Assembly: GCA_033961575.1 (NCBI GenBank)
Contig: CM066735.1
Span: 33,747,501-33,811,500 of the forward strand
DNA: 64,000 bases
From: Aselliscus stoliczkanus
Lineage: Eukaryota > Chordata > Mammalia > Chiroptera > Hipposideridae
Reading direction: 5' to 3'
Numbering within the stretch: the first letter of the stretch is position 1; the number at the start of each line of letters is the position of its first letter. Under the pieces are notes generated by a model. It was not told the origin of the DNA, searched no databases, and saw nothing but the letters and a program-made list of their open reading frames with translations. This document shows positions 24,301-36,265 of this stretch, piece by piece. The position numbers and the translations under genes are program-made.

Positions 24301-26131
24301 ATGACCACCCCATAAATATTTAAAGCAAAGATGCTCTCTTGCTATATTTAAACATGTACTTACCAATGCAAGATATGGAGGAAAGAAATTCTTTCTGTAA
24401 GATAATAACAGTATACAATTGAGAGTGCTTTATTTCTGTCCAAAAGATTTTCAACAATATGAAATCAATAGTAAGTTTTGTGAAATCGATAAGGAGGTCA
24501 AAGTCATGGGAGAACAATAGAACATGGCATAAACACACCTTTAAAAAAAAATTCTGTGAGGAATCAAGTTTTCAAGAGATGATCTATTTCAGTATCAATG
24601 CTTATTTAAGATGTCATAGGTTTATTACCAGAAATGCTGAAGAGATCATGATTGAGATGGGCTACCAACGTTTGTAAGTACAAGGCATTTTCGAATTTTG
24701 TCAAAACACTTTCTTGTGCTGAAAGCAAGTTTGAATTATTGGCAATGCAATCTGAACACTGTAATCAAGTAGGAAAATCAAAGATGTTGAAGACTACCTA
24801 ACTGTTGTCATGTCAAAGCACGTGATAAAGAAGGTCTCTAGGGATGCGACTTTTTCGACATGCTACTGAAGTTTTGAAAAAAAGTTATCAAATGCTGAAG
24901 TCTCATAATAAAAAAAAAAGTGGATTATTGATAAATTCCAAAATAATGTTTTTTAAAACTCTAGTAAGGCCTCAAGTATCTGGCATACGGACACTCATTA
25001 ATAAATAAGTAAAATGATGCCTTTATCCAAATAAAATGAATGTTCCAAAGCTCTTGCCATAAAGCTAATGTACTTAAATCATGACATAGCCACTTGGCTC
25101 CTCATTCAGAAACTATTCACTTTATTTATATACAATTTAAATAGAACCTCAGGGTGCAAATTAAGTAGCATGATAGGAAAGCTTTAAAAAATAAAAGATT
25201 TGACACTAATAGAAAATCCCTTATTTAACCAGAAATATAAGTAGCAAATATGACTAGAATTTGGTTAATGAAGGTTTTATTTTATGTTTGTAAATGCGCA
25301 TTATTTCATTAAAGACATTGTTTCTTTTTATGGAAATTTTTAGTAATTCAGATTCAATTGTAGTATTGTTAAGCTTCAAAATATCTTTTTAAACCATATT
25401 TTGTTAAACCAAAAAATGGGGTAAATAGAACTTTTAAAACTTCGTTTTAGATGGTATTTAATTTAATATTTACCTTCTGAGGAAGAATTAAAGGTATAAA
25501 TAAATACATATTTACTACATTAGTGATTGAAATGTAATGTCCTCATGAGATGTCTTATGGAGTACTTAGTTCTTTCCTTGTAAGTGAAACAAATTGTGCT
25601 TAAATGCTTAGGTAAGTTTCTCATTTGGAAACAAACCTTTGGAATGCAAAAATCTATAAAATGTCAATATGAATAAAGTTAACCAATTGTTGATTCAACT
25701 TTCTAATGGATTTACTATGGTTTTCCTCTCTTGGCTTTCTTTCTCTATTCCCATATTTAGTAACTTCTGAGATAGAGTGGAATGGGTTCCCAAGTGCCTG
25801 GATTTTCTGAACTTGCTTTTGAAATAAATTTAATTATTCACTCAATGAAAATTACTTTCAAGAAAAGACTGTGGAATCTCTAGTCTAAAAATTAAGAAAT
25901 TACCAGTGTTTACTTAGTTTTGCATATATCAATTCTATGTAAATTTTTACTTAAAGCTTATAATAGGGAGCTTGTAACAGTATTCTAGAATCATTGAACT
26001 AATTTTGTTCAATTGTAATTTTAAAGTAGAAATGATGGCTTGTCATCTATAGATAAATCAACAATTAATTTTTTCTTGAGTGTTCCTTAAAATTTGTCAC
26101 CTGAATCAATTATTGATTGCTTTTAAGAAAA
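24301..26131. other. No assigned feature
   Basis: AT-rich. An imperfect frame at 24459-24677 and the following 250 bp look faintly coding but match nothing I recognise. It could be an old pseudogene. Confidence 0.3.
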
Positions 26132-26149
26132 TAATTTTTAGCATTTTTA

Positions 26150-26291
26150 TTTATTTTTTCATTTATTTTATATTTTTTTATTTTTTTATTTTTTTTGAGG
26201 GCAGTGTCACTGGCCCTCATATGTGGGACCCGAACCGGGGCCGCTGGCTTCCCAAACTAGTACTTAACCACTGCGCCACTCAGCCGGCCCC
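26150..26291 (-). mobile_element. tRNA-derived SINE, short type (A), antisense
   Basis: A T-rich (TTTA)n tail is followed by GAGGGCAGTGTCACTGGCCC and ends GCGCCACTCAGCCGGCCCC. The 18-bp duplication taatttttagcattttta is perfect (26132-26149 and 26292-26309). Confidence 0.95.
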
Positions 26292-26417
26292 TAATTTTTA
26301 GCATTTTTAAAAAGAGATAATATGTTTATATTTTAGTCTTTTTAAAAGAATACATATTGTTAATATCTCTTTTAATGTTAGTAAAAACCCCATGCCTGAA
26401 ATTTATAGTACTTTTTA

Positions 26418-27042
26418 AAAATTATTATTATTAGTTACAGATGTACAAAACAATGCAATAGTTATCTTTTTCACCCCTTACAAAGTGACTCCCCCACCCC
26501 ACTCCTCCCTCCACTGCCCCCCCACCCCCGATATCATACATATCTATTACAATTCCTTTGACTCCAGCCCCACACTATATTCCACATCCCATGACTATAT
26601 ATATGTTAAATTATAGTCAACATCTAATATTAATCAGCGGCAGATTCAGATGTACAGTGCAGTAGTCAGGCCACTACACCGTCCATGAAGTGGTCTCCCT
26701 GACAAGACATGAGTCCATCTGGTCCCCTAAGAAAACTATTTACAACCTTATTGATTATATTTCCTAAACTGTCTCTTTTGTCTCTGTGGTAGTATTGTAG
26801 TTATCAGTTTATGTTGCCTCGTCCCTTCCCCTTCTCGCTCGTGCCCATCCCCGTCCCATCTAGGCCTCATCAGTTTTTTCTTTGTGTCTCTAAGATTATT
26901 TCTATTTACATTGCTCGTTTATTCAGTTTCTTTACATTCCACATATAATTGCAGATTGGTGCAGCCACTATGGAAGTCAGTATGGAGGTATCTCAAAAAA
27001 CTGGAAATGAAACTACCTTTTGACCCAGCAATTCCACTCCTG
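26418..27042 (-). mobile_element. L1 insertion with inverted 5' end (twin priming)
   Basis: 26418 to about 26951 is antisense L1 3' UTR ('ttacagatgtacaaaacaat', 'gaagtggtctccctgacaag', 'attccacatataattgcag'). About 26952-27042 flips to sense L1 ('ggtgcagccactatggaagt', 'ccagcaattccactcctg'). The duplication tagtacttttt lies at 26406-26416 and 27043-27053. The inverted segment inside one duplication pair is direct evidence of twin-primed reverse transcription. It shares its 3' sequence with the L1 at 35195. Confidence 0.85.
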
Positions 27043-27179
27043 TAGTACTTTTTTCCATGCGTTATTTCTACAACTTTTAGGCTTATCTCTTAATCAAGCA
27101 CAAAGCTTTGAGCTGCATTTTGGAGGTATGGTTTAAGGGAATAAAGAAGTACTTTTTGAGAAGAATTATTTTTAAAAGA

Positions 27180-28310
27180 GAATAAAAGAATGTGTCAATC
27201 TTAGACGAATAGCCAGATATTTCTCCAGCAAAATGGGTTTATACTGAACAACAAAGAATTGCAATTCAGGACATAAGGTCTAATGGCAAAACTCATATGT
27301 CCAGAGAACAAAGGAGAAGAACATTATTTTATAGAGGGAAGGGGTTCAGAGGGGCTGTCATAAACAAAGAGACTGTTGGAGGAAATTGGGAGTTCGAAAC
27401 ATAGTGACTTTTCATTGGCTGAGTTCTAGCAGTCTTTCATTGGTTTCCAGCCTAGGAAAAGATCCCCCTTCTTCCAGGTGAAGTAGTAGAATAGAAAAAC
27501 AACAACAAAAACAAAAACCAAAAAAAACAAAACACCACCACTGTCACATTATAGCCTGCCTGTCTGCCCCCATGCACCTCTCCATAAAGACAGATCAAAA
27601 CTTCTATATTATGCTTACTGTATATATCCCCATTTGGCACCAAAGGATGGCCGGTTAGTCAGTGACGGGTAATATCCTACGAAAGGAACAACCCAAGCCA
27701 GACACGGTCCTGTGGGTGCCTGTGGGTGCCACTGAGTGCCAGTGGGTACCCATGGGGGCCAGTGAGTACTCGTGGGTGCAAGTGAGTGCCATGGGAGAAA
27801 TCAGGGAGAGGAGAAAAGGGGCATAAACCTTCAGGGTCTGGCAGCCTGCCTGTGAAATGACCTATTGATATGATAATACCTGTCCTCCCTACATTCTCAT
27901 CAGTAAGCCTTGGCAGAGGAAGCTTCTGTCTCTTAAGAGGTGCATGACAATAACCTCAAGGGGCCTCTGGTAGTGGCAGTTTGCAAGCTTGAGAAATTAG
28001 GCCTGGAGGTTAATTCTTGGGTGTGAGACTCATAGACACTGAAGCTACATTGACCCTTGGTTATGTGTAAGATAATAAAAGGAACAGTCAGGCCTGATTC
28101 GGGGCTCCAGTCCATGAGGCTGAAGTCCCCTAGCCCAGCTACATTTTTCTTTCTCTCTTATATCTTGTCTCTTTATTTCTTAACTCTCCGCCGTCCCTTC
28201 TCCACTCCCACCTGCTTTGTCGTGCAAGAACGAGACACACCACCACCATCTTTCTCCTAGAGATGGAAAGTACATCTCTTCCTGTTTGGGTTAATTGACA
28301 ATGAGTGTTA
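27180..28310 (+). mobile_element. Possible endogenous retroviral LTR remnant
   Basis: Composition and signals suggest an LTR-like region. There is an AATAAA-type signal at 28074-28079, a C/T-rich stretch after it, and a 'gagacaca' end near 28236. Nothing in it resembles an intact viral gene. No pair of LTRs or primer-binding site could be confirmed. It includes a decanucleotide tandem array at 27708-27790. Boundaries and class are uncertain. Confidence 0.35.
27708..27790. repeat. Degenerate 10-bp tandem repeat
   Basis: About eight head-to-tail units of the form tgtgggtgcc (variants actgagtgcc, agtgggtacc, catgggggcc, agtgagtact, cgtgggtgca, agtgagtgcc) lie without spacers. Confidence 0.85.
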
Positions 28311-28559
28311 GGGTGTGAGAGCTGCCCCTACAGGCCACCCAACTCCAATTTAAATGAGGTTTCTGTTTATTAATCTTCACAAATGTATTAGAATGGAAAA
28401 GTAATATCAAAGTGCTTTGCATTTAATAAGGGGAAGAATTATTTCGTTACCTTATTTTAGATATTTTTACGTTCCTCTGTGCCATGTCCTAACTCATGGT
28501 GTAAAATCTATTTGATATTGTGTGTTTTAGTCAAATGGCAAAAATAAAACAATTTAGTA

Positions 28560-28960
28560 ATCAGTTTGATGTTCTTTATTCAAGAGAAAACAATTCATGA
28601 ATTGGGGGAGTACAGTGCCTCAGAAGCAGTGGAGCCCTCTTCCTGAAGGATTTTGGGCAAGAGTGGGTTTCATAGAGCATTAGAAGTGGCAACATAGAAA
28701 TGGCATGATTTAACTGGGGTGGCATACCTGACCTTATTTTAAAAGATCAAGGAATAAGGAAGTAAGTATGGAGCTCAGAGTTGGCTTGACATTGAGGGAT
28801 TGGCTGACTGGATATACTGTGTTTCTTGGTCAAATCAGCATTTATAGGATTACAGTTCACTTTGCAGACATGGCATGCTGGGCAGGAGAGGCTCCATCTT
28901 GAGTCTAGAAATTTATTTCAAGGTAGTCAAACTGTTTGAATATTCCTGGTGTTAGAAATA
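28560..28960 (-). mobile_element. Possible antisense LTR fragment
   Basis: 'tctttattcaagagaaaaca' and 'gcctcagaagcagtggagcc' resemble a retroviral LTR 3' portion read in reverse. No coding domain is seen. Sequence to about 29590 may be further related remnant but is unassigned. Confidence 0.33.
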
Positions 28961-29598
28961 CCTGCTGATAGTGGGAAAGAAGAAAAAGAGACAGTTACAG
29001 CAGCAATGCAGAGCACTGTCAAAAAAGCAAGAAAGGCATGATGCATAGTGATCAAAACTGTCAAAGCGGCAGTAAGTCGTTCATGTTTAAATGAAATCTA
29101 AGCTAAAGCCATCAGATTTGTCAGGAAAGAGGTTTTGGTTTCAGTGAAGAATATAACTTGAATTGGGTGTTGGTTTCCAAAGCCAGATTTTTAAGAAATT
29201 AAGGGCTAATAGGGACATGAGGTCATGTCATCAGATATGTAATTTATTGAAAGATTTGTAAATAAAACAGGAAATGAATAAGAAGTAACATGGCATGGTG
29301 TAGGAAAAAAGTTGTTTAGGATAGTAGAGAATTGAGTCTATTTAAAAGAGGTGCTTGGATTTGGAATTTGAAGAACCAAATGAAAAATGTGAAGATGGTA
29401 CAGTTATATAATACTAAAAGCCACAGTGGGTTTACTGGCGTGCAGATGACCGAGATAAACAATGACCAGTAAGGTGGAGGAAGGCTCAAATCAGAGCATC
29501 CACTGTCAGGGATATATCAAATTAACCAAGTTTGTAGGAATCAAAGAAATATGACTGTCTCTAAATTTCAAAGTTACCATTTGAAATGTGTTCTAGCT

Positions 29599-30232
29599 CA
29601 GTCCTCATTATTCACAGATTCTATATTTGTGAATTTACCTAATCACTAGCGTTTCTTTGTAACCCAAAAAGCAACACTTTCAGCGCTTTTACTGTTGCCC
29701 ACATGCACAAAGAGCAAAACAATTTGAGTCACTGATGGACATGTTCCCAGTTGAGGCCAAACAAGGGGACACTCTCTCTTCTTGTTTCAGTCTCATGGTA
29801 TGAGTAAGTCTCCTTTTTGCAGTATAGTGAGTGCCACTTTTTTGCCATTTTCTGCATTTTGTTGGTGATTTCACTGTTTAAACTGGCCCCATGCATTAGT
29901 GCTAAAGTGCTAGTTTTCCCAAGTACAAGAAAGCTGTGATGTGCCTTAGAGAGAAAATATGTGTCAGATAAGTGTCATTCAGGCATGAGTTATAGTGCTG
30001 CTGACTGTGAGTTCAAGGTTAATGAAGCAACAATATATATTAAATAAGGTATCTTGCAAGAGAAACAGACATAAAACAAAGTTATGTATTGGTCAGCTAA
30101 TGGAAATGTGACCAGATACTCTCAGGGACCTAAGCCGTTTTTCACCTTAGATACAGTGATTCGGTATTTGCTAAGTCAGCGTTCACAGTAACTGTTTAGA
30201 ACATAACTACTGTGAATTGCAACAATTGACTG
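29599..30232 (+). mobile_element. Tigger-type (TcMar) DNA transposon with transposase remnant
   Basis: Terminal inverted repeats cagtcctcattattcacag and ctgtgaattgcaacaattgactg bound a 634-bp element. TA follows it at 30233-30234; the left TA has decayed. Inside, 29975-30040 encodes a decayed helix-turn-helix stretch GMSYSAADCEFKVNEATIYIK, typical of the N-terminal DNA-binding part of Tigger/pogo transposases, ending at a stop. Most of the transposase, including the catalytic domain, is absent. It is a dead internal-deletion derivative. Confidence 0.82.
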
Positions 30233-30234
30233 TA

Positions 30235-31456
30235 TTTGTAAATAGCCCATATTTAAATAGATTATCGAAATGGCATATTGGCAATCCTTTAAAACGTTTC
30301 TCAGTTCTGTGTTTTATCCTGCCATAATATATACCTTTTTTTGCCTGAGGCATGGTAATTGATAAAACATTTTTCTTAAGTTTCTATATTGAAGCAAAGA
30401 AAATGTATTTTATTATCTTTCCACAAAAACCCAAACTGATTATTTGGAAGAAATTTCATAATAATCTATTCAGTTGTTATGGATCTTTCAGATAATAAGC
30501 CATTAGAAGTGGCTTGTGTGTTAAATTGATTTCTTAAACAATATTTTAAAATATTTTAAATGTTTTTATCATCTTATATGCCATAGGCAACGTAATATTG
30601 GTATGTGTGTTTTTTCCATCTGAGTTTGTATCTTTAGTAAAAATTCATTTCTAAAATTTGATCAATATGAACAATTCCTTAATGTTTCCTACGTCTTCTG
30701 TTCTATTGGTTCAAATGTCTAATTTACCTATAAACATCTGAGATAATGTTACTGTTTATATTATCAGCTAGGAAACCTGATAGAGAAGCAAAAATATGCT
30801 AGGACAGTGAGGCTTATAGTAGTTTTTGTAGGAATTATGGAATAAAAAATTATAGAGAACAACCTTCTCATATCGATGTCTATACTGCCTTCCAGAGAGG
30901 TCACATAATGAATTAATGCAAGAAATTCCTGTTTGAGTCATAGGGTTCAACACACAATAGCATTCTTAATAGTATTTAATATCTATCCTTCTGAGAATTT
31001 AATAGATAGGCAAAGACTATTTATCAGTTTAACAGACATTTAATAAACCAGATAAGGTTAAGTGGAATATTTCTGTGATAAAAAGGTAGAAGTGATTGAA
31101 GAGAGGAGAGATCAGATGAAAACTGCAAACTCACTGGCAACTCTGAGCCAGAACAGATCACATCCAAATTCCTGACCCAGAATATCCTGAGATAATTAAT
31201 GCATGCTGTTTTAAGCCAATAAAATTGGGAGTAATTTGCTATGAAACAAATAATATTTTTACTGTTATTTTGGATCAAGAATTTAAATATATCTTGGATT
31301 GTATTGATCAATGCAATTTGTAAGAAGGAGCAATTGGAACAGGCTTTATACTGAAATCCCAGAATTATCAGACCATCAGAAAGATCCTGGTCTTGAGGGC
31401 ATTGCTGCCTAGGTATCAGGGGACAATAAATACATAAAAATAGAACGCATATACAT
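30235..31456. other. AT-rich sequence, nothing recognised
   Basis: A 150-residue minus-strand frame (31024-31476) has no recognisable domain or compositional support. I regard it as chance. Confidence 0.35.
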
Positions 31457-31584
31457 AAAAATAGAATAGAAAACATAGAATATAAGCAATGCTGCCTCCA
31501 CTTATGTAAATATGTAATTATGTAAATATATAAAATAAAATAGAAAAAGTAGAGTACAAGCTACTCTGCTTCCCCTTATGTAAA
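31457..31584. repeat. Imperfect tandem duplication, period about 75 bp
   Basis: The unit aaaatagaatagaaaacata...cttatgtaaa at 31457-31510 recurs at 31532-31584 (aaaataaaatagaaaaagta...cttatgtaaa) with about 80% match by eye. Confidence 0.7.
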
Positions 31585-32631
31585 AAGCCAGGATGTGAAG
31601 TGGAGGGAGAAGGCAAAAAAGAGTAATGTATTTTCTTTATACCAAATTCTGCATATAACTGGGTTTCTTTGCTAATTGTTAACTTGTAGCTGTGGTGGAG
31701 AAAGAAATTAAACTAGGACTTAAGAAGTGAACTACAACTTAAACTTTATCTAAGGAGGTTCTCGATCTCAGGACTTATCATAGAAGGGGAAAAACACTTG
31801 GACTGAATTTTAGATTAGGTTGAAATTTTTTTCCTGAAATATATGTACTCTTGTAGTAGATCTAATACATTAGAACTAAAATGAAGTAAAATGCAATATT
31901 CTAAAATGTGAGTTGATGCTTTTGTATATTTTTTTCCTGTAGCATGATCTAAGATTTGGAATTTGAGATACAGGGAAATAGGGACTGTTTCCACAATCTG
32001 TGTGTGTGGAGAAGACAGGAACTATGCTGGATATAATCGAGAATAATTTCTTGGAAAGATGACAGTGTACACATGAGGAAACAGTGATTTGGGAGAGAAA
32101 AGGGTGAAGCCTAGAGGAAAAGTATTTAAGGCACATGAGAAGAAAAACTTGTGAAGGAAGGGAAATTAGAGATAAATTGCAACAGGAAAAACAGAGGACT
32201 GAGTGTGACAAAAGTATGGATGTTCAGCTTGACTTAAGTTATAATAAAACCTATTTAGGTATGAAACCACATTTTTTTTCTCTTCATCAAGCCCTAGAAA
32301 AGGCTCTCAGAATTTAACTCAGTAACACTGCTGAGTAGAAATCTGGTTGTTGAGGTAAACAAGGAATGTGGTGAGGGTAATGTAAGTGGAAACTTTTCCC
32401 ATTTTTTACTGAAAATTGTATATGAAAATTCTGTATATGTCTTTGATGTAAGATCTTATGGTGCTTCAAAAATCACATCATTTCCGTTGTATATTTCTGT
32501 GGGTTTAAGAGATTAAAGAGTACTCATTCTAATACCAAGGCATAACTTGAAAAAGTGTATTTCAAGTAAATCCATTATAAAATTTCATCATCTTTATCTT
32601 TGACTGTTCCCTTTAGAAGTGCATTGAAGTG
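31585..32631. other. AT-rich sequence, nothing recognised
   Basis: No repeat family or gene identified. Confidence 0.35.
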
Positions 32632-32972
32632 CAATCGTCCCTATTAACTGCAGGGAATTTGTTCTAAGACCCCTAGTGGATGCCTGAAACCACAGGTAGT
32701 AGTACCAAGCACTATATATATTATAATTTTTTCAATACATACATACATACATACCTCTGATAAAGTATAATTTATAAATTAGGCACAGAAAGAGATTAAC
32801 AATAATGTCTAATAATAAAATAGAACAGTTATAACAATATACTGTAATGCAAGTTACGTGAGTGTGCTCTCTCTCTTCCTTTCTCACAATACTGTAATGT
32901 TTTCAACCTGTGGTTGATGGTGTACAATGGGAAGTGAAACCACATATGAGAGAGATGAGGGGGGGACTACTG
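32632..32972 (+). mobile_element. Tigger-class DNA transposon, non-coding
   Basis: It runs from 'aatcgtccctattaactgca' through 'ggatgcctgaaaccacaggt', 'aaattaggcacagaaagaga' and 'cagttataacaatatactgt' to the terminal 'gggggactactg' followed by TA. These are the standard phrases of a Tigger-derived MITE. A short (ATAC)n run lies at 32738-32754. Confidence 0.72.
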
Positions 32973-32974
32973 TA

Positions 32975-34232
32975 ATGCATTCTGTCAAGGAAAAAAAGAA
33001 AAGACGGCTGAAGCCCTGTATTGGTTATCGATTATGACTATCATACTGTGTATCAATAAAATAATTTCACTGGCTAAAGCAAGGTAATGGATTAAAGGAT
33101 TTATTGTTGTTTCTATGGTTATCTCTTGTTCACTTCATCTTGAGGTTTCTGGCGAAATAAAACATGGAAAAGTTACCTATGGTTTTGTATTATATCTTTG
33201 TAGGCATGCACCATAAATAGCTCTAGTTTATTCAACATGTGCGTACCTTATAAGACTTTAGAAAAAGGTATTAGAAGACTATAAATCAAATATTTTTTCT
33301 ATATTAACTCTAGCTGGTTAAACCATTCTGTAACATCTATAAGGTAATTATTATCCTTCATAGTGATTTTAGATAGGTGACAACTCCAGTGTGAGTTTCT
33401 CAGAGCTCTCTGCTTCATCTTAATTCATTAGTGTCACTAATAGAACTCAGTTGATAGTGACATTACAGAAAGACATTTAAGGTGGGTAAACATAAATTCT
33501 CATTTAAAAAAAATATTTCAGAAATAATTTGCCGTCTGATTTGAACTTCAATTTATAATATTCATGTGGCAACCAAATTATTAGAAAAACTTAATCTCAG
33601 CAATAATATTTAAGTATTGTGAAGGAATTTTTGGTGCTCTATAGAAATGGGCATAAATGTAGTATGATGACACTTTATATTAACCATCAAAAATTAGCAT
33701 TTGATTAGAGCAAAAAGATGATGAACGAAAAAGTGTTCCTTGATTAAAATTAGCTTTCACTGAAAGTAGTACTGACTTTGTTCTTTGTGCACTATAAAGC
33801 ATGTCATAAAAGTGGTTGTCTTCTTTTCTTTAGAATAGATTCTCTGTAAATGAAATAATATGATTTAATTCCATAATTTTTCACTGGTCAGTGATCCTAC
33901 TATACATGTTATGATGTTGTTATATGAACTCACTCATTGATGACATGACTCAGGATAAGTCAATCATTTTCAATGTAAGTATAGAATTAAAGCATATAAA
34001 TTGTTCATAATCAGCTCTAAGAGCCTGAAAGTAAGAGTTGGTTATAGGTTTAAGAACTTTTTCTTCTCTCAACATGAATTACTCTCACTTACCTTTATGA
34101 GTCTGACCTACACTGTTAGAGTTTCTGGGAAAAGAGTACAAATGAAGAGAATACAGTCTTTTGCTATTTTAATGTTAGGTGTTTATGTGGAATTTGGGCT
34201 GAGAGCTAGAAGCAAAAGATAGGCCATGTGGT
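32975..34232. other. AT-rich sequence, nothing recognised
   Basis: No feature identified. Confidence 0.35.
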
Positions 34233-34250
34233 CTAAAACCATGAATTTTA

Positions 34251-34431
34251 TTTTTTTTTTAAATTTTGTCGGGGAACAGCCATAGTCATTGGTTACATTG
34301 TTTTCATGCTACAATGGCATAGTTGGCTGTTTTTAGGGAGGGTACAGCTCACAGTGGCCCATGCGGGGATCGAACCAGCAACCTTGGTGTTATTAGCACC
34401 ACACTCTAACAACTGAGCAAAACGGTCACCC
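34251..34431 (-). mobile_element. Older tRNA-Ile-like SINE (type D), antisense
   Basis: On the minus strand the head reads 'ttgctcagttgttagagt', then 'gtgctaataacaccaaggtt' with an Ile-type AAT anticodon in place. B box GGTTCGATCCC and 'gcatgggccactgtgagctg' follow. The 3' part is diverged. The duplication ctaaaaccatgaatttt/ctaaagtcatgaatttt lies at 34233-34249 and 34432-34448. Confidence 0.85.
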
Positions 34432-34448
34432 CTAAAGTCATGAATTTT

Positions 34449-35184
34449 GATCCTCAGCTCTTAGTCCTATGTTGCACATCAAAATGACTCTCTATGTTGA
34501 TACCCTTTAATTCTGTCCCCCTTCTTAGGGATGTGTGTGTCAAGCACTTCAGAGTGACCTTTCCACATATCACTGCTAGACTTAAAAGATGACATATTAA
34601 CTGTTCCAAAATTTGGAGGATTTACATGCTAGATTTATTCCATTTTGATCCAGATTACAAAAGGGTGTGCAAGGGTAAAGGGAGATTTTAACCTTCCAAG
34701 AATCGAACAGTTGGGGTTTCTAAATTTTAGGATGCTTTATAAAAAACGAATTTACTGGTTCTCCATCAACGGAATTGTGAAAGAAGAAGCCATGTTATGA
34801 TATGCCAGAAATTATGTGGAAGAAATTTTTGTGGTGACTGAATTGGGTGACCTCTACTTTTAGTCCATCTAAAAAAAAATTTACCTTTTTTTTAAAAAAT
34901 CTCTTTTATGCCTTTTCTTTATCCATTCAGGCAACGTAGAATTAGTGGTGGAGACTGAATTTGGACAGAATTTGACCAGCTAAAGCAAATATATCATTTC
35001 TTTTTGTTCCTCACTTTAAGTTCCAGACTTTTATGTCTGTCCACACCTTGTTCACCTCCTTGTCTGCTATGATATTTAAGATGCCTACAAAAATGGAGCA
35101 GGGGGACTTCTCCCAATTTCTATTTACTGATCCCTAGTTTCTGTTACTCCACTGATTCCTTGGGGGGAATGTAATAAAACATAA
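34449..35184. other. No assigned feature
   Basis: No repeat or gene identified with confidence. Confidence 0.35.
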
Positions 35185-35194
35185 ATTCTAATAT

Positions 35195-35731
35195 ATATAT
35201 TATATTATATTATATTATATTATATTATATTATATTATATTTAATTAGTTTCAGGTGTACAACACAGTACAATAGTTATACTTTTTACCTCTCAAAGTGA
35301 CAACCCCCTTTCCCCAATTCGCCACCCCACTCCTCCCCCCCATATCATATATATCTATTACACTTCCTCTGACTCCTTTCCACAGTATAATCCACATCCT
35401 GTGACTATCTATATATATTCAATTGCAATTGGTATACCATATTATACAACATCAGCTTCAGGTGTACAGTGCAGTGATCAAGCCTCTACTCCATCCATGA
35501 AATGGTCTCCCTAACAAGACATGTGACCATCTGACACCCAACAAAATATTTACAACATTATTAATTATATTCCCCAAACTGTCTTTCATATCCCTGTGGC
35601 AATATTGTAGTTACCTATTTATGCTGTCTAATCCCTTCCTCTTCTCTCTCATTGTCCCACCCCCGCTCCCAACTAGCAAGCCTGTTTTTCCTCTATATCT
35701 ATGAGACTGTTTCTGTTTACTTTGCTCATAC
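35195..35731 (-). mobile_element. L1 3'-UTR insertion, 5'-truncated, with expanded tail
   Basis: Antisense L1 3' sequence ('tagtttcaggtgtacaacac', 'atgaaatggtctccctaaca', 'ctatgagactgtttctgttt') of the same subfamily as the copy at 26418. The duplication attctaatat is at 35185-35194 and 35732-35741. The tail side is a (TATTA)n microsatellite of about 45 bp. Confidence 0.85.
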
Positions 35732-35983
35732 ATTCTAATATTTTATCAACAGACTTGCTCAGCTTTTTGACTACATTTTCTGTCAGCCATATGGAACAGA
35801 ATCTTTCACCAGGAGGCAAATTAATGTCAGAGATAGGAGTGAGGGCTAGGAAGGAAACAGACATATAGTGTAATAGTCATCTGATATGGTCCATGGCTGT
35901 TTGAAATTTATTAGTTTGTATTATCTATACATTCAGTACAAGGTTCTATATATTATGTTCTATGATACAAGATTCTATATATA

Positions 35984-36265
35984 CATTATAAAATATGTCT
36001 AATGGACATATATATGTACATTATGTATATACACACATATGTATACATATACATGTATATATGTGTATATATGTATCTAAACATATATACATATGTACAT
36101 ATATATGCATATATGTATATATTCACAAACACAGAATTGCTGCCTTCAGCACCGTATGTTTATGTGGTTATATGTGTACATATGTATACATGCATATACA
36201 CATAAACACCTGTGTATGTATATGTAATGCACATATATATGTCTTACTAGACATATTTTATAATG
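35984..36265. repeat. AT-rich palindrome (inverted repeat, about 280 bp)
   Basis: The left arm at 35984-36017 starts cattataaaatatgtcta and the right arm at 36231-36265 is its reverse complement, with a few changes in the middle. The match continues inward through alternating TA/CA/TG sequence (acatatatatgt and further), leaving a loop near 36130-36165 with ordinary sequence. It would form a long hairpin or cruciform. No transposon family recognised. Confidence 0.8.

Noticed and set aside
24459..24940. Possible coding-like segment
   Set aside because: It looks faintly protein-like but I recognise no family, and later in-frame stops occur. Left unassigned.
27708..27790. CRISPR-like repeats
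   Set aside because: Units are 10 bp, degenerate and without spacers, in a mammalian context; a tandem repeat instead.
27180..29600. Intact endogenous retrovirus
   Set aside because: No gag, pol or env similarity, no paired LTRs and no primer-binding site found; only LTR-like remnants are plausible.
31024..31476. 150-residue minus-strand frame
   Set aside because: No domain, AT-driven composition, and overlap with a local tandem duplication; most likely chance.
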